From Pempheris klunzingeri (Eukaryota > Chordata > Actinopteri > Acropomatiformes > Pempheridae): 64,000 nt of DNA. Made by a program: the position numbers and the translations under genes. Location of the stretch: positions 20,858,691-20,922,690 of the forward strand of contig NC_092026.1 of NCBI RefSeq assembly GCF_042242105.1. Reading direction: 5' to 3'. Shown one piece after another: positions 9,957 to 22,700 of this stretch. Below the pieces are notes generated by a model that saw only the letters and a list, made by a program, of their open reading frames with translations, was not told where the DNA came from and searched no databases. How positions within the stretch are numbered: the stretch's first letter is position 1; every line of letters begins with the position of its first letter.

Positions 9957-12195
9957 GTGAGTGACTCAGTTTGTTTCCAGCACATTTCACCGCTCTGTTG
10001 TTGCTCCGATGCTACAACCCGCCATTGCAACGGCAAGTGATAGTTTACTGAGCCGAAGTCGGTGCGGTGGGTGGGTGCTGTGGTGTTTTGCGGTGTGTTT
10101 TTAGCTAGCTTAACGGTGAGTAACACCGAGAAGGTGGTGTTACGGTAACACTATTTTACGTCAATTACACAACACGTTAACGCTCCTGGTTTGGCACTAC
10201 GAGCTGCAGCTAAACAGTCACTAAAAACGCTCCAAACTATCAGTGACTACATGGGAAATGGAGCGGGTTAACGTGAGGAGAGAGCTTTTTCAAATTTCCA
10301 CCATGACCGTTAAAGCTGGCCGTTAGCCACGGAGCCCACCGAGTCAGCGGCGGTGTGACTGTCCGTCAGAGCAGCGACTCTCTGCCGCCACTCGGCGCAC
10401 GACTACCCGCTGAACGGTCGGAGCAAAATAGGAGCCCCTTCACCCTCCTGATCCAGCACGCTGCTGCACAGTGGCATTATTTGGTGGCTGAATTGTGAAA
10501 TTTTAGCATTTTGTTGTGTCGAGTTGGTGGTAACTGTTTTGGAAACTTACTCGTGGCCTTTACGCGGATTTGCTTTGGACGTGGGGTTGAATACAGCTAG
10601 CAGCTCCAGCTAATACAACTATCCAAGTTATGGTGCAAACAAGCACCGGCTGTTGTGGTTTTTGTGGCTCTTCAGTGTCAATCCGCTGCAGTCAATAACA
10701 CAGTAGTTTTCCATGTGTTCAGCCAGTCTACCTGTGAATAACATCCACCATCTGAGGCTGTGTTTGGCCTGTAGGCAGCAGGCACAGCCACACTGTGCCA
10801 CTTATGGTTGCATAATCCAAGCTAATGGTCATCTTTCTGCTCTTCAAGAGTTGGTTTGGTGAGCTTTGCTGGTGCCGTGGATTTTTGCATTTACCTCATC
10901 ATTTGGTTTCAGGGCCTTTAGTCAAGCTCTTGGAGGTGGATTCATGAGGAGGTGGGCCCATCCCAGTGCCACCTTGAATAGTCATCACCAGCGAGGAATT
11001 TAAAAATGAATTTGTCACAGAAGAGAAAGCCAGATCAGATTATATCAAAGTCTGTTTCTCCCCCTAAATCAATGCAACATTCATATTACTGCAGAGGCTT
11101 AGACTTTTATTCTCTTTACTTTCTTGTCTGGTTTAACTTGGCACGTCTCCTGCCTAGTCTGACTGATGGTCCATTCATGAAATGGTGAAGCAAGTACATT
11201 TGATCAGCTTTATTTTTACCTGTAGGAGAAGTATAGTATCTCACTGCGTCTCCAAGCAGTATTAAAACCCAGGTGGGTTGATGGAGTGGCTGTATCCAAC
11301 AGGCTGCCATGCAAAGATGAGCTCTCATGTGTGCAGAGACTTCCCAGATGTAGGTTACTGTATGCTTTCAGAAAGTATTAGTCTCTCCCTGATGGCAGCC
11401 CAGCGCCTGTCTCTGTTTGCTGTTTTTTTTCTGGCTTGTGGTGGTTAAATGTAGATCAAAACATAAGGGAGAAAAGAAGATCTTAATGTCTTTTGACACT
11501 TGCTGTGAAGCAGAGCAGCTCTTTCTAACAGGAGGACAACTACTCCCCTCTCTACCTTTCCTTCTTCAGATCTCAACAGATTTACCTTTTCAACCTCTCT
11601 TGTCAAAGAAATAATCTTTTTTTTTTATATTTCTGGTGGATACAAACCTGTGGCGTGTTTTGCTTTTATTTCTTAAATATTCAGCTGTGCTTGGGATTTG
11701 AAACAAACAAAAAAAAAAACTTCCTAGAGGAGGTAGGACAACTCCCAGTGTGCTCCCAGTTAGGGCGTTAAACATTACATAATAATGTGTCACTCAGTCA
11801 TGCGATCATGTTGTTAGAAAGTGATGTCAGTCCATTCTTAAACAGAGGAAGTGATCATTTGAGGTTTCCTGTGCTCACCGTGAAGTAGACGGCGTCTGGA
11901 GTGCGGCGGTGTCGGATATGGATCTAAAAACGGCGTTCATCAGGATGTGAACATGCAGTCCTGGGAAGTCTGTAGCGCCAGACTGAATGGGAACAGTGCA
12001 GAAACTTCTGCTTAGCCGTTATCACTTTCATAAAGGGAACTTAGAGAGAAAGATGGTGATCCACAACCTCCAGTGAGTCATGCAGCACTTTTAACAATTA
12101 CTTTCCTCATTGATTTTTCTTTTTATTTGTCTAAAAGATGTCAGAAAGGTAGGATTTCACATAACCCAAGGGGATATATTCAGATTGCTTGTTTT

Positions 12196-12795
12196 ATTTG
12201 ACCAGCTGCCCAGAGTAGAGCTGCAACCAGCAATCATTTTTATGACTGATGAATCTGATGATTATATTTTTAATTGATTAATCGTTTAGTACGGCGGTTC
12301 CCAGCTGTTTTTGTCTGAGGAACCCCCCACTATTTACAGTTTCAATCACAACATCGTTCAGGTGTCACAACATACTCAATATGTGTTGGCTCATTTCTAT
12401 TTTGTCCAATTAGTTAAGCTGTGGTATACTTTTGTGCCCCCGATCATTTGCAGAAGTACCCCCTGGAGTACATGAACCCCTGGTTGGGAATCATTGGTAT
12501 GGTACATTTGTCAAAAATGTGAAACAAATGACACTTACAGTTTCTCAGAGCCCACTGTGGTATCTTTCAGTTTGCTTGCTTTGATTGACCAATAATGCAA
12601 AAGTTAAATATTTTTATTTTACTCTCACATATAACAAAGAAAAGCATCTGATCTTTACATTTGAGATGTTGATACCACAGAATATTTGTCCTGTTTTTCT
12701 TGTAAAAATGACTGAGAATGTTGATTTATTATTTTTTGGTTGATTGTTTAATTTTCTGTTGATCACCTAATTAATTAAGCAACTAATTAATGCAG
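12196..12795 (+). mobile_element. hAT-like MITE, interrupted by a second nested element
   Basis: The left end reads AGAGCTGCAACCAGCAATCA and continues GATTATATTTTTAATTGATTAATCG. The right end (about 12720-12795) read as reverse complement gives ACAGCTGCATTAATTAGTTGC and GTGATCAACAGAAAATTAAAC, so the ends are imperfect inverted repeats. The body has ATGTGAAAC and TTTCTCAGAGCCCA motifs typical of this common fish family. A second element fills 12293-12497. Confidence 0.65.
12293..12497. mobile_element. Short element nested in the MITE at 12196
   Basis: The left side is GCGGTTCCCAGCTGTTTTTG followed by GAGGAACCCCCC. The right side, ACCCCTGGTTGGGAATCATT, read as reverse complement starts AATGATTCCCAACCAGGGGT. 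The ends are similar inverted repeats and split the surrounding element where its body should be continuous. Confidence 0.55.
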
Positions 12796-15149
12796 CTGTA
12801 GTCCAATACAATCAGTTCACGATCATATATTACAAAGGAAAGTAACAAATATTTGGCATTTTTTGCTTTTAATGAAATGACGGAACCAATTAATTGTAAT
12901 ATCAAGCAGCTATATTCAGCTCTATTTAAATCTACCATTGTTAAAGGCTGTTAGCAGATGTGCACTACAACACACTAAGACAAATAACCTACGGATACTT
13001 TCCACCATCATATCCCAAGTATGATTCTCAAGGCCTGACTTAAGGACGGTACGTGTTATGAAATAAGGAGTAGAGTGATGTCGACCCAAATACCCTCCCT
13101 GATGCACTAAATCAGCCAATAGCAGGCCTCCAAAGGTTATGTGTCAGAGCTGCATCACACCATTCACTGTGGTTTAATGCTAGACATGATGAATCACTTT
13201 GAAAGCCTCCTCCTTCTCGTCATCACTCATTGTAACTTGTGCACCAAAATATATTGAACTAGTACACTGATCATATCAGAAATTAGATATTATTTAAGTA
13301 AAATAATGTATTGTTTTGAGCCTGAAAACACTACACCAACTTCTGACCTTGGGATCGATAAGGTTAACACAATGATCTTAACTTATGCTTCACTTTTTTT
13401 GCTTTTTCTGAGCTTTCAACCACATCACATGGTGTTCATCATGTCATAGCACTTGATCCAGTTTCTTTTTGCTGACTAAGACTGTGCAATATGATAAAAA
13501 GCTAAAGGAAAGCTAGCAGTTGAGATTATTTAATCACACATAAGTAGAGGTAAACCTGTAAGATCCTTTTTGTTTAACCAGAAACAGCTGTTTTATCGCC
13601 CTGCTCAAAGCCACCAGACGCCACTGATGAAAACATTAATTTTAATTTGCAGAACAAAGGAATACCGCTGCCTCGTTCAGTTAATTTGTTTGTGTTATTG
13701 TGTAACTTTAGTGTTTTAAAGAGTCACTTCCGATCTGAACGTCACAGCAAGTAGACCAGCAACTCCTGTGTACTGCAAGTTTAAATTAATGTTTTTGTTA
13801 GTGGAGTCTGGTGGCTTTGAAGGGTGTTGTTGAATGGCTGTTTTTGATTAAACAAAAAGGATCATATAGGACTATTTTTGCAGGGATCCTTTCCATCGTG
13901 TTGTCAAACTCCTGGAATAACAATCTGAGCCTTTCAGTGGTAAAGACACTTTTTGTGGATGTACTTGGATGATTTGAGGTGAGATGTATATGTACATAAG
14001 ATTTACTGCTTATTTGATTGCATTCACAATGTCAAGGAACTAGATGACTGTTTTATATTGTCACATATTTCGAAAACATCTTTCCGTTGCTGGTAAGTGT
14101 GTGGACTTTGACTCTGTACGCCATCAGCTAGTGACTCTCAACAGGGCTCTGATACCTCCTCAGCTCTCTTGAATACTTCAGGAGCTGAAACCAACTCTGA
14201 ACACTTAGGAACACTTATGCAGGACATGTATTCTTAATTTGAAGAAGAAATTTTAGGTCACTCTCTGAAGTTAACTCTGGAATGGCTTCATACATACTGA
14301 CACAGGTTGTTTTTTATTTTGACATAACTTTGACTTGATAACGTTAATGTGGGGACATGTAATAGGCTAATGTCAGTGAGGCAGCATCCACACTACTAAA
14401 ATCTTGGAAATGTTGCACTTGAATGCTGTTCTGCCATTATTCAGGATATTTTAGAGATTACAGGAAACGAGAAACCAGAGAAAATCTTCTTGAAGGAAAA
14501 CACCCTTAGATAGGGCTGTAGTTTCTAGTACATTTCTATATAATACAACCAAACTGCATTGATGATTTGAAGGGAATTCCACCTGATTATTGAGGAAGTG
14601 AATGCAGCTCCCTCAGCAGGAAACAACAACAACAGGAAACAGTCTTACCCTGACAGCAAGGACGTAATGAACTGTTGTAGCGTTTGTCCGAACTTCCTTA
14701 CTGTTTATGCCCTTGTCTTATTTAATTTTGCTGCCATGCCAGGATGTCCAGTCAGGCATGGTTTATCATGTTAGTAGTCTGTTAGGCCATTTCATTATTA
14801 GCATGTCTGGCTTACACCGGAGGCTGGAGCGTGGCTGCAGTTTGCTTGATTTAAAAATAGAATTCAGACCCTGATCTTTTCGTTAGTCATGCTTTAGTGT
14901 TGTGTGTTTATACTTTTGCATCACTTTACAAAATCCCTTTCTTTATGTTATGCTTCTTTTTCATATATGTTTTTTAGTATCATTATAGTGGCACACACAA
15001 ATGTAGAAAATAATGAAACTATTTCTTAATTCGTTATCTGTGCAGTGACATGAGCTGAAACACTTTTATCATCAACAAGTCTGACATTGGAGAAGCTGGA
15101 TCAAGTGAAAATTGGGTGTTTTAACTTGATAAACAGGTGAAGACAGTGT

Positions 15150-15350
15150 GAGGATTTCACACTTTTCTCTGTTTGAAACTGTTTTAAACTGAATATCTTT
15201 GGGTTTTGAACTACTGGTTGGACAAAACAAGTAATTTGAAGATATCCATGTGGACATGAATATTTTTTTTTTACTAGTTTGTAATATTTCATTGACCAAA
15301 CAATCACTTAAGTGACAAATTAATCAGTCAACTAATAAACAGACAAACAA
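15150..15350 (-). mobile_element. Fragment of the hAT-like MITE family
   Basis: Reads CTTTGGGTTTTGAAC, GGACAAAACAAG, then CATTGACCAAACAATCAC and TTAATCAGTCAACTAATAAA, the same succession as the copies at 18580 and 49500, but decayed. Confidence 0.45.
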
Positions 15351-16613
15351 ACAACAAGACTGCCTTGTTGTAGCATTGTAGAAAGAGGTAGCACTGAAAT
15401 AACAGAGACGAAAACTGATCCCAATTCATCCTCAGGACACCATGAATGTTAGGTCCACAACGAAATATCTAAGCAACAATTGGATAGATTGCCATCAAAT
15501 TTAGAACCAAGTGTTGGGCTGAAAGTGTGTTTCACCAATGTGAGGAATTAGTTGTTTCACAATGTTTCATAATATAAGAAATTTGGATCTTTGGGGTCTT
15601 TTTGGCCTGTTTGTCTTATTCAGAAGCAAATATAAGACAATATTCTGGTCTCTGTTAAATTGTGATATTAAATTGTTCTTATTTAAGCCTGTAAAATGGT
15701 TTATAGATCAGGTGAGCTCCTGTCATGTGTAATCTTTTATTCTTGCTTTGCTTCAGGCACACATGTAATTGCTTGTGTGTTTAATTGTTTTTAATCACTT
15801 ATTAGTTTAGGAGTTGCAGCATGTTGTTCAATTTGTAAAGATCCTGTAGCTTCAGGACCATTTTGCTTTAGTCCCACAGACTCTGACACACACCCACATG
15901 TACACATATGTCTCCTTTAAAGCATCTCCCCAAGTTTGCATGTCTAAAAATACAACTCCTTCACGCACTTTGAGTAAAGATGCATTATTCAATGCCTCTG
16001 CAGAGTAATTAAATCTTAATCAGGGACTGGCTCCTGTCCTTATGAGGCGTGTCTGTGTGTGTGCATGTGTGTTTGTTCACACGTGTTTTTGTGCATGAAT
16101 GTGTTCACTGTCCCGCAGTCTTTTCAGGCTCTTACGGTGCCAGACGACTTATTAGTCTTTCATTCAGCACAGAGGAAAACGGCTCTGCTGAAGTAAAAAG
16201 TGCAGAGGTTGGATGAGGTTAAACTTTGGTGCTTCGATGTAGTTCCCATTTAATGGTCTGTTCAGGTGATGTTTTAAAAAAAAAAAAACTGCATCATCTT
16301 GCTCTTGAGTGTCTGCTTTTTTAAATTGTATTTGTAACTGACATCAAATGTCCGGTCTGATCCGTTATCTTGTTTTTCGATCAGATACAAACTTTCGCCA
16401 ATTTCCCAGGTGGCCTTGCAGTTGAGGCAGCAGCCATGAGTTGCAATGTTGTATCGCATATCTCTCCTGTTTTTTTTTTTTTATCCGTCTACCGTCAATG
16501 TAAGGAAGGCATGAAATCACCAAAAAGTACTTTTTTGTCGCCCTACAGATAATTTTAATTGGCTCAGCCAAAAGTCTTGTGTTGCTGCCTGTGTTTAGAC
16601 AACATTTAAAAGA

Positions 16614-17081
16614 CCAGTATGTAGGACTTAGCATCATCTAGCTGCGAGGACGCAGATTACAACCAACTAAACACCCCTCACCTCACCGCTCCCTTTTCAA
16701 GCGTGTAGGAGAGCCTACAGTGGCCAAACGATTCACGCTCCCTTGCTTTCTCTTGTGTTAAATAATAAGTATATTCTGCCAATTGTCACACCACAAAATG
16801 ATGTTCCTCTTCTTTCTTCTTCATCTTCTATCTGATGCATTTGCAAATTCAAGCTGCCACTTCAGCGTGAACAGGCGAAAGGCCCTCGGTTTGTCCACTC
16901 TGGGCTACTGTAGAAACATGGCAGACTGAGAATGAACCTGCTCCCTATGTAGCTATAAAGGGCTCATAAGGTAATGAAAACGCATCAACGCTTAGTTTGA
17001 GGTGATTATACAGTGCAGAAAATGTAGTTATGAATATTATATTTCATTTTTGCTAATAGATCCCCCTAAATCCTACACACT
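16614..17081. mobile_element. MITE-like element with imperfect terminal inverted repeats
   Basis: The left end is CAGTATGTAGGACTTAGCAT. The right end, CCCCCTAAATCCTACACACTG, read as reverse complement is CAGTGTGTAGGATTTAGGGG. The 468-bp body is noncoding. This TGTAGGAYTTAG end type is familiar from many teleost introns. Confidence 0.65.
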
Positions 17082-17957
17082 GAACTTTTTAACCAAAAAC
17101 AGATTTGCAGTTCAAAAGTAGGATTTTGGTATCTGTACCAAGGTACCATATAGTACCACCTAATATTGCCACTGATATCCAGCATGTATTAATCACCTAC
17201 CTGTAATAATAGTTAAATGCCAACAAATACAAAATCATGAGTGATGGAAAAGTGTAAGGTGGTTTCCATAATCTGAAGATTGGAACTGCTGTGGTTTGAA
17301 GGTGACTTTTATGTTGAAGTTTCCCCACATGCACACGGAGGTTTCATTAATTGTTAGTAGGTTAAAAATCCTTGTTATGTGCTAGAGAGCTGAAGATTGG
17401 AGATCACATGAAAATGTTGTAAAAATGTCACAGTTTATATTTATTTTAGCAGATAGAGTTCATTCTTGTATCGATTGAGCAGTGACGCCACTTCTTGTGT
17501 GTTGTGTCCAAACTGAGTCATCGTACTCCATCTGGACTGTGCTTGCCTAAAGGATTGTAACATGCTCTAATTAAAACACTGTTGCCTTGTTTCATTCACT
17601 CATGGCTTATTAATTTTGTTGATTTTCTTAATTTAAAAGGGTCTTTTTATAGTCTGTGCCTTTTTTTTTTCTGTTTCTGGCAGTGATAACAGCGTTCTCC
17701 TTCAGCCTTGTTCAGAAATGGTTTGACCCACGGCACGCATCACATGTGTAGCCTCCTGTCCTGTGCCTTCGCTGTTTTGTGCTGACATCGTGCCCATGCT
17801 TGCACCTTAAACTAAGCGAAAAATGTGTTGACTCTGCTCCTCTCGTCGAGGCCTTCGCTCTGCGGAATATCTGGTCCCTGGTGTAATCCCTGGTCGCTCT
17901 TGTCCTTATGAGAATGACCCTGAAGTTCAGCCTGGCTGTTACTCATTTGCAGCCGCA

Positions 17958-17961
<4 letters not shown>

Positions 17962-17991
<30 letters not shown>
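17962..17991 (+). repeat. (CA)n microsatellite
   Basis: About 15 CA units after GCACGCG. The frames that run through it on both strands are artefacts. Confidence 0.9.
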
Positions 17992-17992
<1 letters not shown>

Positions 17993-18389
17993 CCTTCTTC
18001 ACTCCCTGCACAATCACATCCTCACTCCCATCTTCCTCATCAGCAAGGACACACTGGGCAGGTTTAGTGTGCAGTGAATCAGGCTTCAGCTGTTTTCCAT
18101 TCATGACTCTGATTGCCTTGCTGAGCTTGGATGGATAATGGCTCACTATGTATGATAATGTGCAATACACACAATAAGCTAGATGCACTGCATTATCAGT
18201 TGAAGCAAGGCATTGCTCATGAGCTAGAGTCTCCCACACGTAGCGAGTATTTTGTTCTGATTCATCTTCTGTGTGATGGGAATAGAAATTAACTTTGGAT
18301 GTGCTTATTGTCTTTATTTCATAATAAATGGGTAAATGTTTGGCTGTTTTGTATGAGAAAATGTCTGAAATAGTTAATTGATATATCAT

Positions 18390-18775
18390 AATAACTTCTG
18401 ATTAATTCTTTGGGGACTGATTAATTCATTGACTTATTTCAGGTCTGCTTGAAAATGCTTAATATACAAAGCTTGTTTTATTTCTAGATTAATTGTGAGG
18501 TTTAACCTTACTTTTTGTTATAGTATTTTTATTTCCATGATATACCTGAAACTGAAGTGGAACTTGCAATAAAGAAGCATCCTTCATAACATAAGGTTTT
18601 GTCCACATTGGGTTGTGGACAAAACAAGACATCTGATCTTGGGACGCCGTCTTGGGTTTTGGGAAACACACTGATCAACATTTTTCACCTTTTTTCAACA
18701 TTTTATTGACCAAACAACTAACTGATTAATCAACAAATAAGTCGATTATGCAAAATTGTTAGTTGCAGCCCTACC
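18390..18775 (-). mobile_element. hAT-like MITE copy, minus orientation
   Basis: Ends at about 18773 in GTTAGTTGCAGCCCTA, the reverse complement of the family start TAGGGCTGCAACTAAC. Inside are GTTGTGGACAAAACAAGACA, CGTCTTGGGTTTTGGGAAAC and TTATTGACCAAACAACTAAC, shared with 49500-49680. Confidence 0.65.
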
Positions 18776-18985
18776 CACAGGAAGTGACAGTTTTAGGCAC
18801 AGAGGATGTACTTGGCATGCTTTACTGTTGCTTAACCTAAAGTTCGCATACTGTAAGCATGTAGGAAATTCACTGTTTTTACTGCAACCAAACTTGTAGA
18901 GAAACCAGCCCATGTGGCTACGCACCATGCCCACATGGGCTGAGATGCTGGTTTTTCCTGAATGGTGTCTCCCTCGGTGTCTCAG

Positions 18986-19091
18986 GTGTGGGCGCTGGGC
19001 GCTTGCCAGACTGGGTGAAGTGAGAACTGAGAGGGAAACCCGCTGAGAAAAAAAACACCACCTGGGACTGCTGAGGAGGACCTCTGTGCAG
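18986..19091 (+). other. zfyve9: Candidate noncoding 5' UTR exon of zfyve9
   Basis: The segment is bounded by a good acceptor (CTCCCTCGGTGTCTCAG to 18985) and a good donor (TGTGCAG then GTGAGG at 19092). The 106 bases contain no ATG, as expected of a 5' UTR exon, and lie 616 bp before the ATG exon. Its use in the mRNA is inference. Confidence 0.45.
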
Positions 19092-19745
19092 GTGAGGACT
19101 GACATTTAAATGTACATACAGGATGTCCCCTAGAGTCAGAAATACACAGAAATTGTAACATCGTTACAAAGTGCTTGACAAAACAAAGTAAAACCAGACA
19201 AGACCGTTAAAAATGGGGATCAAACAAAGGATAAAAGCACATAAAACAATTAAAAGAACAAAGATAGGATAAATAAGAACAGTAAAAATATATCGAGCAT
19301 TACCGAAAGCTGCTTTCACAAAGGGAAGCCTTAGGAAGCATGGAAACACTTCTTAGTACATGGAGAACCTGATAAATTCATATCCTTGATGGCATCTTGT
19401 TTCTGTATTTCGGATCATATAATTCACTCAGCAGCCTTCCTAATCAAAAAGAGACACTCTGACAATATCCATACTTCCCTTTCATTATCTGTGACCCCAG
19501 AGTGATCACTAAAGAAAGGACTGTCTGGGAGGGAAATGAGAAGTACGAGCAAAAGAGAGGGGATATTTCTACTTAAACAAATCGTATTAAAGCGAGTAGA
19601 AGACAAAGATATGAAAAAGGAGATATGACTTAGGCCGTGGGGAACATCTGCATACAGTACGGAAATGTGATCGCATTTGGTATTAAGGATGAGCTCTCGC
19701 TCTTCAGGTTCACGCGGCCGTCGGCAGGGTGGAGCTTCCTGACCC

Positions 19746-22700
19746 ATGGAGAATTACTTCCAGGCCGAGGCCTTCAACCTGGACAAGGTGCTGGACGAGT
19801 TTGAGCAGAACGAAGGTGAGCTGCCATATTAGAGACGAGACGGGGACAGACTGTGAGTCATTGTGCTTCAGAGAAGACGGATGGGGTGAGGTGTAGCTGC
19901 GGGATGGAAGTTTCAGAGGAGCTGTGGTTAGGATGCTGTTATGCAACCCTTGAGTAAAGCAAAAAGGTGTCAGACAATCAGTCACCGCCCAGTGAGTTTG
20001 AGTAACAGTTACAGGTGGTGATTGAGGGTGTGCAGAGAGGGAATAGGACTAATTGGTTTGTCCATTTCCCTCAGGCTTGTGTGAAACTGTGTTATTGGTG
20101 CAAGACAAGAGGGTTGTCTGTTTTTTTTTTTTTTTTTCTTCACACTAAATGATCACAATAAGTAAAGAAATTGTGTTACGGTCTTTTCGAAACAGTGGTT
20201 CCACTGAGTTGTATTTATGGTGGTTTGTAAAGTAAACACTGCTTTACTGAGCTGTGTCTGCAGGCTCTCCTCTCTCTAGTACAAACGGTCTGCTTATCAG
20301 ACAGAAAAGACTAGATTTATGGCAGATGACCCCAGGAAAATGCCAGACCCTCCACACAGCATATTTTGGTGGTACTGTGAACTCTGTGTGTATTTTGGCC
20401 ACGAGCGATTAACAGTGTGTTCTCTGCCAGAGATGCAGCTTGGCAGATTAACTCTGTGTGTGCGCTTGAACCTGGTACAGCACATACTGAAACAGCTTAG
20501 CATTGAATTCCAGTGGCAGGAGGAGAGCACTGTACAGTAGCTGACACGGCTGTGTGAGAAAGTCGTTTTGAATAAATATTAGAAGAATTTCCGCTTGTAT
20601 TACACAGCGTTCATGTGTCAGCTTGACTGATGTCTCCCAGGGGTGACGGAGCCATTTGGCCCACTTTCTCACAATTTCCCAGTCCATCCACACACTAATT
20701 TCCCACTCCATGCCAACCTCATTTCTCAATTTGTCCCCTGGTTTGTTCCTGCCATTTTTAGCTCTTTCAATCACCTGGGAGAGTGTATCTTTGTATTAGT
20801 TCTCTGTGGCAGTTAATTTGAGGCTTCCTGTCATGCTGTTGTAGGCATGATCTCTTTACTGGTAGCCACTTGTCTTGAATGTGGCAAAAAACCTGCAAGC
20901 CATTAAAAACATTAAAGGTAGCAAAGCCACAGTTGGATCGATACCTACGGTTTTCTGAGAAATAAGGCGAACTGAGACCCATACAATTGTCCATGCTTTT
21001 CTTGTCTTTGTCTTCCAGATGAGACAGACAATCCCATTCTCTCTGATGCCAAGTGGACCCAGATCCTGGCCCCGCCAGCCCACCTGCTCTCTCTGAACCC
21101 CGCCCTGGCGCATGCAGACCTCAGCCCCCGGGAAAGTCCGCTGCCCTTCAAGACCCTACCCAACTCCTCCTCTAGTGCCTCCCCGGGGGCTGACCCTAAA
21201 AGACATCCCGGTCCCGAACCTCCATCCTGGGTAGAGGAGAGACCGGCAGACGTCCACAGCCCACCCCTTCCCCAGCCCAACATCGGCAAACTGGTGGGCA
21301 CAGACGACCTCTCGCCGCCCCCTGTGACGGCCTGTAGTTCTGTGGAGAACGGCTGCCCCGCCAGCCCTGCAAGCCCACAACTGGATGGGCTCAGCAAGGA
21401 GAAAGGTTCTCCCACAGACAACCAGCCTGGTGCTTCTGACCAACAGGCTAAGCTTCATCAGGAGGACAGAGCCTCAGTTGGAGGAGAAGGAGGCTCCACT
21501 GTCAGTCACACTCACTTTACCTTTGAGATTGGATCAGAACAAGAACAAACTCAGAAAATTCATCCAAATGTCGAAGCAACAACACAAAACGGGGAAGGTG
21601 TCACAGAAGAGGCTGTTACAGCTGTGTTACAGGACAGTGGTCCAGAAAAACAAACTGCAGACTCAAAGGATGAGCAGGTAGAAAGTGGCCTGAACAGGGG
21701 AGGAGATGTTCAGGCTGGTTGTGAGGTGGAGGAGAATGGTGTGTCTCCTCCTGACAGGGGGGGAGTGGAGGAGAAGGAGAGGAGATGTGGTCCAGAGGGA
21801 CAGACGGACAAACTCCTCAGAATAACAAGCCTTCCCAATGGTTTGGAGCAGGAGAGCAGAAGCCATTCCAAGCTTAAAGAGGAAGAGGAGGACAAGGAAG
21901 AGGAGGAGGGTTTTTCTCCCTCACCTGTCCCCTCTAAAGAGGACTCTGTTACTGAAGAGAAAGAAATGGAGGAAAGCAAGCAAGAGAACGGCGAAGGAGG
22001 AGCGGTAGGGTCAGGCAACATCCAACCAAAACTCAACAACAATCGGCTACAGCCGGTCAGTGTTCCCTACGGAGGGGCACGACCAAAGCAGCCGGTCAGC
22101 CTCAAACTCCAGATCCCACAGCAGCTGTCAGGTCAGGTCCAAAATCAGCTCTGCCCGTCCTCTGTCGCCACTAAGAACAAAAACTTGGAGAACCAGTGTC
22201 GGAGGGGCACGCCCTCTGAAACTACACTCAGTGGGACTGACCAGAGTGCAGTCGGGGTGAACGGAGATGGTGTTGTCCACTCTCCTCCCCTGATGCCTAC
22301 GGAGAGCCCAGACAATGACCTCCAGGCAGGCCAACAGGGCGCTCTGTGCCGGAAACCTGCCAGCTCCCTGGGAGAGGTTGCCCCTGTGTGGGTGCCGGAC
22401 TCCCAGGCTCCTGTCTGTATGAAATGTGATGTCAGGTTCACCTTCACCAAGAGGAGGCACCACTGCAGGGCCTGCGGCAAGGTCAGTAGAGTGTTGGAGC
22501 TGCTTTTAAGGTCAACTCTAAACTAACAATTATGGCAATGTACTTTTGGTACACTATTGCATTTGTAATGCTAATAGTAATTGCAACAATGTGCTGCCAT
22601 TGAAGCTCTTCTCCACTTCTACACAAACATTATCTCCTAAAATCTAAGACATCCACGGAAATAGGTTTATTTTTTCTGGTCAGACCATCAGAATTCAGGA

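Larger units (their letters stand above)
9957..18985 (+). other. Presumed zfyve9 intron 1; no coding exon seen
   Basis: No frame with coding character or splice-flanked conserved segment was recognised here. It holds a CpG-rich start (to about 10450), inverted-repeat elements (listed separately), CA repeats and homopolymer runs. The 10450-12190 and 12800-15050 parts show nothing I can name. Confidence 0.5.

Noticed and set aside
17943-18389. 148-codon minus-strand frame
   Set aside because: It ends in a CA-repeat-derived Cys-Val run and has no coding character; intronic.
20945-21458. Long minus-strand frames of 158 and 100 codons
   Set aside because: Antisense shadows of the GC-rich zfyve9 large exon, whose sense frame matches human SARA.
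21710-22480. Minus-strand frames of 110-111 codons rich in Ser/Leu
   Set aside because: Antisense of the Glu-rich SARA exon; the Ser and Leu runs mirror GAG/GAA codons.
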